Source: an uncultured Polaribacter sp. (GTDB lineage: Bacteria > Bacteroidota > Bacteroidia > Flavobacteriales > Flavobacteriaceae). Taken from it: DNA of 64,000 bases. The translations under genes and the position numbers were made by a program. Of this stretch, positions 25,775-33,472 are shown piece by piece (positions within the stretch are counted from its first letter, which is position 1; every line of letters starts with the position of its first letter). The notes under the pieces are model-generated. The model worked only from the letters and a program-made list of their open reading frames with translations, was not told the DNA's origin and ran no database searches. The stretch lies in contig CALSOT010000007.1 in the NCBI GenBank assembly GCA_943788045.1, positions 1 to 64,000 of the forward strand. The letters are read 5' to 3'.

Positions 25775-27280
25775 ATGATAGAAAAGAAATATACACTTTG
25801 TAGCTTATTGTTTTTAGTGACTTTTACCTTATTTTCTCAAAAGAAACCTAATATTATTCTAATACTAGCAGATGATGTCGGTTTTGAAGAGATTGGTGTT
25901 TATGATGTTAAAAAAGGTGAGTCTTCCAATACTCCTAATATTGATAAATTAAGTAGTTCTGGAGTTGCTTTTAAAACAGCTTATGCCCAAAGTATATGCG
26001 GCCCATCTCGAGCTATGTTGTATTCAGGAAATTATGCTTCGAGTAATGGCGCTTACGATAATAAGGTAAATTATATTCCAGGTAATTTAAAAAAAGATAT
26101 GGATCGTTTTCCAAATTTTATCAAAGTATTGCATGATGCGGGTTACAAAACGGCTGTAGCAGGGAAATGGCACAATCCAATAGGTGGAACGTTGGGTGTT
26201 CATAACAAAGTATTAGGAGTAGATCAATACATTGTTTACAATAGTTCTCCTAAAACTGTAGAAAAATTAACAGGAAAGAAACTTGTTCCAAATGAAAACT
26301 GGGAAACTGCTGCAATATCAAAACTACCTATACTTTCTAGGTATTGGAAACCTACTTATTTGCAAGATGGAAAATTACTGAAAACCACAATGGATGATTA
26401 CGGACCTGATATCTTAAATAATTATATTCTCGATTTTATTGAAGAAAATGCTGATAGTGAACAACCATTTTTAGCATTTTATTCAATGGTTTTAGCGCAT
26501 AGCTCTCATTGTGTAACTCCCATAGGTGTATCAAAAGGAAAAAAGCCTTCAAACCAACATTTCAGAAATCAATCAGAAGAAGGGAAGGAGATTTTTAAAA
26601 ATCAAATACATTATCTAGATAAGTTAGTCGGAAATGTTGTAAAAAAGGTCAAAAAAGAGGGGCTTGCTGACAATACCGTCATTATTTTTGCATCGGATAA
26701 TGGAACAACATCTTCTTCAAAAAGTAAAGGAGTAGAGTATGGTGTACATGTCCCTTTTATGGTTTCTGGTGCAGGAATTAAGAAACGAGGAATGACGAAT
26801 GAGTTGATAGATTTTACAGATGTATTGCCAACTCTGGCAGCGTTTGCTCAAACAACAGTGCCTTCAAAATATAATGTTGATGGTAGAAATATCAAAAACT
26901 TTTTAACAGGTGCTTCTAATGAGACGAAAGCTGTTATTTATGCACAACCTGGATTAACTAGTTTAGTTCGCACAAAAGAGTACTTATTAGAAGCCGTTTG
27001 TCCTTTGTTTGGATTTCCCAATGGTAGATTTTACAAAACAAATAAATCTTATGATGGACGTGAATACGAAAACATTACTCACAATGATAATTATTCAATT
27101 CAGCGAGAAGGTTTCGATGTCTATTTAAATAAATACGTTTCTAAATTACCGACTTCATTTGAGGATCCTATATGGAAAAAAGAATTAAAAAAAGGTTATA
27201 AACACTTTACATCCAAGCAGCAAAAAAGAAGTCACTTAAGATTACCTCTAAAGTATCAGTTTTATGATCCTTCTTTTTAA
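25775..27280 (+). CDS. S1-family sulfatase
   Basis: A 501-residue sulfatase. I choose the ATG at 25775 because it is followed by a clean signal peptide ('LCSLLFLVTFTLFSQ'); an upstream in-frame TTG at 25709 would place 22 mostly charged residues before it. Asp pair in 'NIILILADDVGFEEIG'; Cys 75 in C-G-P-S-R ('SICGPSRAMLYSGNY'); 'AVAGKWHNPIGG'; second site 'VIIFASDNGTTSSSKS'. Unlike its upstream neighbours it has no lysine tail and ends in 'LKYQFYDPSF', with a shortened C-terminal subdomain. It is separated by 132 bases from the previous sulfatase and followed by a terminator, so it may be the end of that transcript or a unit of its own. Confidence 0.92.
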   Translation: MIEKKYTLCSLLFLVTFTLFSQKKPNIILILADDVGFEEIGVYDVKKGESSNTPNIDKLSSSGVAFKTAYAQSICGPSRAMLYSGNYASSNGAYDNKVNYIPGNLKKDMDRFPNFIKVLHDAGYKTAVAGKWHNPIGGTLGVHNKVLGVDQYIVYNSSPKTVEKLTGKKLVPNENWETAAISKLPILSRYWKPTYLQDGKLLKTTMDDYGPDILNNYILDFIEENADSEQPFLAFYSMVLAHSSHCVTPIGVSKGKKPSNQHFRNQSEEGKEIFKNQIHYLDKLVGNVVKKVKKEGLADNTVIIFASDNGTTSSSKSKGVEYGVHVPFMVSGAGIKKRGMTNELIDFTDVLPTLAAFAQTTVPSKYNVDGRNIKNFLTGASNETKAVIYAQPGLTSLVRTKEYLLEAVCPLFGFPNGRFYKTNKSYDGREYENITHNDNYSIQREGFDVYLNKYVSKLPTSFEDPIWKKELKKGYKHFTSKQQKRSHLRLPLKYQFYDPSF

Positions 27281-27318
27281 TGTAATAAAATGAACTAGAT
27301 AGCATTGTCTTGTAAATT

Positions 27319-27353
27319 AAAACGTGTTCTTTTTTTAAGGATACGTTTTTTTT
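27319..27353 (+). terminator. Probable intrinsic terminator
   Basis: Arms AAAACGT (27319-27325) and ACGTTTT (27343-27349), with further partial pairing (CTT with AAG) inside, are followed by a run of T to 27353. It lies 39 bases after the sulfatase stop. Confidence 0.7.
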
Positions 27354-27435
27354 AATTAGAAGCTTTTTGTTATTATTTTGAGTAATATTTTAAATGAACT
27401 TTGGAATATATCGTATTTTAAGAAAAAACTAAATT

Positions 27436-27675
27436 ATGCTCAATACTTTTAATGCTAAAACAAATGGAAAAAGCAGTAAAGAATTTTCTGCTGACAAAGC
27501 AAAGCTTAAAGTAATGGGCAGAACATATGAGAAGAGAATTTTACCCACAGATACAAAAGCTACTTTTGAAATTGAAATAAATAAAGGTGATTCAGATCTA
27601 GAAACATGGGTAACAGCATCAAAAGAAAATATCACAGTACCTGCATATTTTGTTACTATTAAATATTATGAATAA
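27436..27675 (+). pseudogene. Orphan C-terminal domain of an S1 sulfatase
   Basis: A 79-residue frame beginning at an ATG directly after an in-frame TAA. The translation 'AKLKVMGRTYEKRI', 'ATFEIEINKGDSDLETWVTA' and the ending 'VPAYFVTIKYYE' match the small beta-sheet extension at the C-terminus of many Bacteroidota arylsulfatases, where a Lys-Gly, a Thr-Trp and a final Ala-Tyr-x-Val are typical. It has no signal peptide and no catalytic part, so it is most simply the remnant of a sulfatase whose first 400 or more residues are gone. It is not the lost end of the preceding sulfatase: that gene is in another frame and a terminator lies between. A separately expressed small domain is the less likely alternative. 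Confidence 0.6.
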
Positions 27676-27908
27676 GCAGAAAACAATAAAAATCAAGTTT
27701 ATGTTATCCTTAACATATGTTTTTTACGTGTTTTTGTAAGATTTGAACTAAACTTTGAAATGTCCCGTACGCTGAATATTGTTAAAGAGTAATATTTTTG
27801 ACTAAAGTTAAAACGAATAAAAACTGATTTTTACAATTGACTTTTTCGTGGTAAGCTTTATGAGTTTGTCTTTTTTTTAAAGATAAATAACTAAAAATAA
27901 TAAATAAG

Positions 27909-29498
27909 ATGAATCGAAAATATCTGATTTTACTCGCTGTTTTATTGTTAAAAACAGTTTCTATAAAATCTCAAGAAAAGCGGTACGAACCCAATTGGGA
28001 GTCATTGCGCACTCATGTTGTTCCAACTTGGGCAGAAGATGTTAAATTTGGAATATATGCCCACTGGGGTGTATATTCGGTAACGGGTGCATGGGATTAT
28101 CAAAAGCCAAATTGGGGTAACTATTATATTACAGGTTACAAAGGCTTTTACTCTACCAATGAAAAACACGAACAACATATTTTATTTGAAAAAAATGTTG
28201 GTAAAATTGAGAATGGTATTGGATATAAGGACTTGGCAAAGCAATTTAAAGCAGAAAATTTTGACCCTAAAAAATGGGTTGATTTAATTGAAATGTCTGG
28301 AGCAAAGTATGCCGGTATGTGCGCTGTACATCACGATGGGTACATTATGTGGGATACTGATATTACCGATTTATGTGCAGGGAAAACAGGTCCAAAAAGA
28401 GATTTAGCGGGTGAGTTATTTACGGAATTAAAAAGTAGGGGATTAAAAACAATTGCTTCTTTTCATCATGGAAGAACCGTAAAGCATTTTGAAAAAGTTG
28501 CTAAACAATTAAAAAAAGATCCTAAATACAGTAAGGCTGATTTATTAAATCCTGACTTTTACAACTACTATTGGTACATGGGAGACAGAGAGCGTTTTAC
28601 TAAAAATAGATTAAATCTGACCATGGAGTTTATTGATAAATACTCACCAGACGTATTGTGGTTTGATGGTGGTGGTGGAAAATATGATACGGAAAAAATC
28701 TTATCTCATTTTTTTAATGATGGAATAAAACACAACAAAGAGGTAAGTGTGCACAATAAAGGTAATTTTGGAAAGAATTTTGGAGTGTATAGCTACGAAA
28801 ACGGGCACAAAAGACCATCTTATGTTGATTGGCCATGGGAAGACGATACTCCAAGTGCAAAAGGTTGGTGCGATTGGCAATGGGACGAAGGTATGGAGTA
28901 CAAAAAATCTAATAAAGTTATTATTCGCTTAGTAGATTTAGTATCAAGAAATGGTGGATTGCTGTTGTCTATGAATCCAAGACCAGACGGAACTTTTGAC
29001 AAAGGGCAAGAAGAGTTGTTATTAGGTATTGGTAAATGGTTAAAACAAAACGGAGAAGCTATCTACGGTTCGCGTCCTTGGGAAATTTATGGAGAAGGTC
29101 ATATCGAAGGTTTGTCATATGTTGAAAAAAATCTTAGAGGCGGTAAAGACTCTAGAGCGATACAACCGAATACAGAATTATTTAATTCAGAAGATGTCAG
29201 ATACACGGTTAAAGACAATAATTTATACGCAACAGTACTAGGAATCCCTTCGGATGGTAAAATAGTAATGAAATCGCTTTCTAGCGATAAAAAAATAACA
29301 AAAAATAATAAAATTACTGATATTACATTATTAGGTCATGGAGCTCTAAATTTTAAAAGAAGTGCAAAAGGGATTGAAATAAATTTACCAGGAAAACTTC
29401 CAAACAATGTAGCTTTGACATTTAGAATTAAAGTAAAAGGTAAACTAACAATAAGAGAAAACGAAGGGTCAAACGGGGTTGTACCTCAAAAAACATAA
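27909..29498 (+). CDS. GH29 family alpha-L-fucosidase-like enzyme
   Basis: A 529-residue secreted GH29-type enzyme. Signal peptide ('LLAVLLLKTVSIKSQ'); then 'WAEDVKFGIYAHWGVYSV' (barrel strand 1), 'AKYAGMCAVHHDGYIMWDT', 'LKTIASFHHGRTVKHF', nucleophile Asp 253 in 'DVLWFDGGGG', and 'NGGLLLSMNPRPDGTFDKGQ' near the end of the barrel. About 130 C-terminal residues form a small beta domain. The His-His-Gly after strand 4 (where the 12742 enzyme has YYSTPDW) and long loops after the first strand mark a GH29 subgroup apart from the classical fucosidases; activity on a modified or sulfated fucose, or on another 6-deoxy or galacto-configured sugar, is possible. It is followed 9 bases later by a paralogue, and a duplicate of part of its promoter region lies before the sulfatase remnant. 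Confidence 0.88.
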   Translation: MNRKYLILLAVLLLKTVSIKSQEKRYEPNWESLRTHVVPTWAEDVKFGIYAHWGVYSVTGAWDYQKPNWGNYYITGYKGFYSTNEKHEQHILFEKNVGKIENGIGYKDLAKQFKAENFDPKKWVDLIEMSGAKYAGMCAVHHDGYIMWDTDITDLCAGKTGPKRDLAGELFTELKSRGLKTIASFHHGRTVKHFEKVAKQLKKDPKYSKADLLNPDFYNYYWYMGDRERFTKNRLNLTMEFIDKYSPDVLWFDGGGGKYDTEKILSHFFNDGIKHNKEVSVHNKGNFGKNFGVYSYENGHKRPSYVDWPWEDDTPSAKGWCDWQWDEGMEYKKSNKVIIRLVDLVSRNGGLLLSMNPRPDGTFDKGQEELLLGIGKWLKQNGEAIYGSRPWEIYGEGHIEGLSYVEKNLRGGKDSRAIQPNTELFNSEDVRYTVKDNNLYATVLGIPSDGKIVMKSLSSDKKITKNNKITDITLLGHGALNFKRSAKGIEINLPGKLPNNVALTFRIKVKGKLTIRENEGSNGVVPQKT

Positions 29499-29507
29499 TA
29501 TAAACAA

Positions 29508-31169
29508 GTGAGAAAATTAATAAACATAACGTTACTAGCTGTACTTTTTTTAGGAGTTAATTCTATCAATGCTCAAAAAGGTAAAAAAAAGAAAAAACAA
29601 AAACAAAAAAAGGTACAAGTAGATCCTACTGCTAAAATTGATTTACAAAACCTCCCATTTCCAACAGGAGGTAAAGATTGGGAAATTGACTATTCAAAAA
29701 ACTGGGAGTCTTTACAAAAAAGAGAGATACCAGAATGGATGATTGATGCAAAGTTTGGAGTTTACACTCATTGGGGAGTATATTCTGTTCCGGCAAAAGG
29801 AGGACCTGACTATGTGAACGAAATGTACATGGTGCATGACAAAGACGATAGAAAAGGTGTAAAGAAATATCATAGAGAAAATTACGGAACAGAAGCTGAA
29901 TTTGGTTATAAAGACTTCATACCAATGTTTACTGCAGACAAATTTGATGCCAACGAATGGGCAGGTATCATGAAAGGTGCTGGAGCTAAATTTGGAGGAA
30001 TTTGTGTGGTTCACCATGATGGATTTTGTTTGTGGGATTCAAAGGCAACGCGTTGGAATTCTAAAAATATGGGGCCAAAGAGAGATATTTTTGGGGAAAT
30101 TTCTACTGCCGTTAGAAAACAAGATATGAAGGTGCTTGCAACATTTCATCATGCAAGAACTTTTGGATATGCTATTGATCGAAAACACTATAAGGAATAT
30201 ACCAATTACCAAAAGGAAAATTGGGATTTATTCGATCCTAAATACGCAGATTTTTATAGAAACGATTTTACTGAAAAACAAGAAAGTTTCGGAAACGAAT
30301 GGTTTTTAAAAGTGCGTGAAGTGATGGATCAATACAAACCAGATATGTTATGGTTTGATGGACTTTCTGGAGCAATGATTAAAGGAATGTTGCCTGAAGA
30401 ACGAGTTATTAATATGTTTAATGACTTTTATAAGCAAGGAAAAAACAACGTAATTAGTAACAAACTTCCTGGAAGTGGTGTCTGGAATTTCCCAAGAGGT
30501 GTTGGGATTCGCTGTTATGAAGGTGGTCGAGATATGGAGCCAAATCCTAAAGGATATTGGTTAGTAGATAGAGCTATTAGTTACCCTTGGTCTTGGGTGA
30601 AAAATAAAAGTTACAGAGATAAAGAAGATTTTCATATTCGCACCATTATTGACGTTGTAAGTCGTGGAGGAGTATATTTATTATCATTAACTCCTAAGGG
30701 TGATGGATCTATTTCTGATCAAGAACAAAAAATAATGAAAGGCATTGGTACTTGGATGGATACAAATGGAGAAGCTATTTTTGAAACTAGAAAATGGCGT
30801 ACTCATGGGTCTGGACAAGCTAATATTGTACAAGTAAAGTTTGATAAAGAACTTGTTTGGTGGGATTTCAGAAGAATTCAAGATAAAGAAGTAAGATATA
30901 CTCGTAAAAAAGATAATTCTGCCGTATATGCTATTGTTACAGGATGGAAAGAAAATGGTTCAATTTTATTGAAAGAACTAAATAGTAAAGAAAAATTTGC
31001 TAAAAAAGGTATTAAGGATATTGTAATGTTAGGAGTTGATGAAAAACTGAAATGGAAAAGAACCAATGAGGGTATTACGATTGATTACCCAAGTACCAAA
31101 CCAGGTGAGCACGCTTATACATTTAAGATTATTCCAAACGGTGAGTTGATTGATTTCGATAGGGAATAA
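29508..31169 (+). CDS. GH29 family alpha-L-fucosidase-like enzyme with basic N-terminal segment
   Basis: A 553-residue paralogue of the preceding enzyme. The start is the GTG at 29508, which gives a full signal peptide ('ITLLAVLFLGVNSINAQ'). Directly after it comes a lysine cluster (residues 24-35: nine Lys in twelve), then the GH29 barrel: 'DAKFGVYTHWGVYSV', 'AKFGGICVVHHDGFCLWDS', 'MKVLATFHHARTFGYAI', nucleophile Asp 284 in 'DMLWFDGLSG', and 'GGVYLLSLTPKGDGS'. The tandem pair shares the unusual His-His after strand 4. The basic segment is at the N-terminus here, not the C-terminus as in the sulfatases, so it was probably acquired independently. It ends the transcript before a 20-bp hairpin. 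The substrate is unknown beyond the GH29 family expectation of alpha-L-fucosides. Confidence 0.88.
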   Translation: MRKLINITLLAVLFLGVNSINAQKGKKKKKQKQKKVQVDPTAKIDLQNLPFPTGGKDWEIDYSKNWESLQKREIPEWMIDAKFGVYTHWGVYSVPAKGGPDYVNEMYMVHDKDDRKGVKKYHRENYGTEAEFGYKDFIPMFTADKFDANEWAGIMKGAGAKFGGICVVHHDGFCLWDSKATRWNSKNMGPKRDIFGEISTAVRKQDMKVLATFHHARTFGYAIDRKHYKEYTNYQKENWDLFDPKYADFYRNDFTEKQESFGNEWFLKVREVMDQYKPDMLWFDGLSGAMIKGMLPEERVINMFNDFYKQGKNNVISNKLPGSGVWNFPRGVGIRCYEGGRDMEPNPKGYWLVDRAISYPWSWVKNKSYRDKEDFHIRTIIDVVSRGGVYLLSLTPKGDGSISDQEQKIMKGIGTWMDTNGEAIFETRKWRTHGSGQANIVQVKFDKELVWWDFRRIQDKEVRYTRKKDNSAVYAIVTGWKENGSILLKELNSKEKFAKKGIKDIVMLGVDEKLKWKRTNEGITIDYPSTKPGEHAYTFKIIPNGELIDFDRE

Positions 31170-31230
31170 AATAATGTTTTAATTATCAGTGGGATTTCAG
31201 TCTATAGATTGCAATTCTTAATAAGTGTTT

Positions 31231-31272
31231 TTGAAATAAAATAATCTACTCTAGTAGATTATTTTATTTCAA
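31231..31272. terminator. Perfect 20-bp hairpin terminator
   Basis: Arms 31231-31250 and 31253-31272 are exact reverse complements (left arm TTGAAATAAAATAATCTACT). The right arm itself carries the T-rich tail. It lies 61 bases after the GH29 stop and should work in both directions. Confidence 0.85.
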
Positions 31273-31492
31273 AAAATGATATTAATTTATATCGGCTTCC
31301 ATAATTATTTGAATAAGCATTGTTTTTCAAGGTTTTGATAGGTTGGTTAAGAATAAAAAATAATTGTGTGCTGAGTAGCCAGATAAAATCAAAGAACTTA
31401 AAGGGTTAGTTTCATTCGACAGAATAGAAAACATTCAGTGTTTATTCTGATTAAATTGACTATCAATAAAAATAATCCAGTAATTATATACA
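31273..31492 (+). promoter_or_regulatory. Upstream region of the GH20 gene
   Basis: Non-coding leader between the hairpin and the hexosaminidase start. AGGTTGGTTAAGAA at 31340-31353 also occurs at 20731-20744, upstream of the sulfatase operon. I see no convincing -7 element. Confidence 0.3.
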
Positions 31493-33112
31493 ATGAAACA
31501 ATTTTCTATACTAACCTTATTTTTACTAAGCTCTATTTATGCATTGGGACAAGAATATGCGCTGATTCCTTACCCCTCATCGATTATAACAAAAAAAGAA
31601 AAAGATTTTATTCTGAGCAAAGCATCTGTTATTTATTATTCAGATAAAGAACTTAAAAATAATGCGAATTATTTGCAGAATGTACTAAAAAGGGCAACTA
31701 ATTTTAAGTTGACCACAACTACGTTAAAAAGTAAAGTTCATAAAGGAGCTATTATTTTGTCTTTAGAAAAGTTTAAAAATGCAACAAAGGGGTCATATTC
31801 TTTAGAAGTCTCTGATGGTGTTATTAGAATTAGTGCTGCAGATCCTAGTGGGGTTTTTTATGGAATTCAAACACTATTACAGCTATTTCCAGTCGAAATA
31901 TATAGTGACACTTGGGTTAAAAATATCAAATGGAAAATTCCAGCAGTTCAGATTTTAGATGAACCTAAGTTTGAATGGAGAGGTATGCATTTAGACGTGG
32001 CTAGAAACTTTAAGTCAGTAGCTTTCGTTAAAAAATTTATAGATAATTTGGCGCGCCATAAGATGAATACTTTTCATTGGCATTTAACAGAGGATCAAGG
32101 TTGGCGTATTGAGATAAAAAAATATCCAAGATTAACTCAAATAGGAGCTTATAGAGATTCTACTTTGATTGGTCATATGAGAGATAAACCACATAGATTT
32201 AAAGTAGGTAGAACTGGTGGATATTACACACAAGAAGAAATAAAAGAAGTTGTAAAATACGCCCAAAATCGTCATGTAACCATCGTTCCTGAAATTGAAA
32301 TGCCCGGACATGCACAAGCGGCTATCGCTGCGTATCCTGAATATGGAAATACGGGGGCAAACCCAGGAGTTAGATCGAAATGGGGAATAAGTGAAGATAT
32401 TTTTAGTCCTGAAGAAAAGACAATAGAATTTTTAAAAGATATTTTAAACGAAGTCATGGAGTTGTTTCCAAGCCAATACATTCATATTGGTGGAGATGAA
32501 GCAAAAAAGACGCAATGGGAATCTAGTAAAAGAGTTAAAGAGCTTCTAAAAGAAAGAGGATTACATGATATGCATGAGATGCAAAGTTGGTTTATTAAGC
32601 AAATAAGTAACCACCTTGCAGAAAACAATCGAAAACTAATTGGTTGGGATGAAATTTTAGAAGGAGGTCTCGCCAATAACGCCACAGTTATGTCATGGAG
32701 AGGAGATAAAGGTGGAGTTACAGCCGCAAAAAAAGGACGTAATGCAGTTATGGCAAATAGTAAATTTACTTATTTTAGTAAGTATCAATCTCTAGATAAA
32801 GAAAATGAACCTTTTGCTCACGGAGGGTTTATATCACTAAAGAAAGCCTATTCATTTAATCCAATTCCTTCAGTTTTAAGTCCCAAAGAATCTAAATATA
32901 TTATTGGAGCTCAAGGACAAATATGGTCTGAATATATAGTTGAAGATAACTATGTGGAGTATATGATGTTTCCTAGAGCGTGTGCTTTGGCAGAAGTTGT
33001 ATGGTCAAAAGATAAAGATTATCAAAAGTTTTTAGAACGATTGAAAATACACCTTAAACGATTGAATATTTTAGGTATTAATTACAGAGTGCCTGACGAA
33101 TTTATCAAATAA
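31493..33112 (+). CDS. GH20 beta-N-acetylhexosaminidase
   Basis: A 539-residue secreted enzyme that removes terminal GlcNAc or GalNAc from the non-reducing end, by substrate-assisted catalysis. Signal peptide ('LSSIYALGQ'); GH20 N-terminal alpha/beta domain about residues 20-155 ('IPYPSSI'; 'GSYSLEVSDGVIRISAADPS'; 'GVFYGIQTLLQLFP'); then the barrel: 'EWRGMHLDVARNF', 'NTFHWHLTEDQGWRIEIKKY', 'TIVPEIEMPGHAQAAIAAYP', and the catalytic pair Asp 335-Glu 336 in 'HIGGDEAKKTQW'. Further substrate-site blocks are 'LIGWDEILEGG', 'VMSWRGDKGG' and 'GAQGQIWSEYI'. Length is normal for bacterial GH20 without extra domains. It is a single-gene unit between two strong hairpins. Its presence in a sulfatase-rich locus suggests an amino-sugar-containing glycan, or a 6-sulfo-HexNAc substrate. 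Confidence 0.95.
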   Translation: MKQFSILTLFLLSSIYALGQEYALIPYPSSIITKKEKDFILSKASVIYYSDKELKNNANYLQNVLKRATNFKLTTTTLKSKVHKGAIILSLEKFKNATKGSYSLEVSDGVIRISAADPSGVFYGIQTLLQLFPVEIYSDTWVKNIKWKIPAVQILDEPKFEWRGMHLDVARNFKSVAFVKKFIDNLARHKMNTFHWHLTEDQGWRIEIKKYPRLTQIGAYRDSTLIGHMRDKPHRFKVGRTGGYYTQEEIKEVVKYAQNRHVTIVPEIEMPGHAQAAIAAYPEYGNTGANPGVRSKWGISEDIFSPEEKTIEFLKDILNEVMELFPSQYIHIGGDEAKKTQWESSKRVKELLKERGLHDMHEMQSWFIKQISNHLAENNRKLIGWDEILEGGLANNATVMSWRGDKGGVTAAKKGRNAVMANSKFTYFSKYQSLDKENEPFAHGGFISLKKAYSFNPIPSVLSPKESKYIIGAQGQIWSEYIVEDNYVEYMMFPRACALAEVVWSKDKDYQKFLERLKIHLKRLNILGINYRVPDEFIK

Positions 33113-33377
33113 GTAGTAATATAAATTTATATTTGTGTGCCTTCTCGCAACTATATTACTGTGAATATATCACAATCTTAGGAAAAAAAAGGTAATGAAT
33201 TATGTCATAGATGACCTGCAGTAATTAGATGGTAAAACGATTAGTCATTATAAAATATTTTACTATTTATTTACATTTCTATATTTCCCTTTAGGATTTT
33301 ATTGCTGTAATTTTTCCTGAACACATCAAACTTCTTTAATTGTATATTTAATGAAGAAGGGTTGAAAATAGCATTAG

Positions 33378-33421
33378 AAAAAAGAAGGTTTGAGTAATTT
33401 ATAACTCAAACCTTCTTTTTT
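33378..33421. terminator. Bidirectional terminator between convergent genes
   Basis: A perfect 18-bp inverted repeat (arms 33378-33395 and 33404-33421, core GAAGGTTTGAGT) encloses an 8-base loop and has A and T runs at its ends. It serves the GH20 gene from the left and the minus-strand sulfatase from the right. The rest of the 360-base gap 33113-33472 shows nothing else I can support. Confidence 0.92.
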
Positions 33422-33472
33422 AGTATTACACTGATTATGGAACATTGCCTTCATTCTATTCATGTTTTATTT

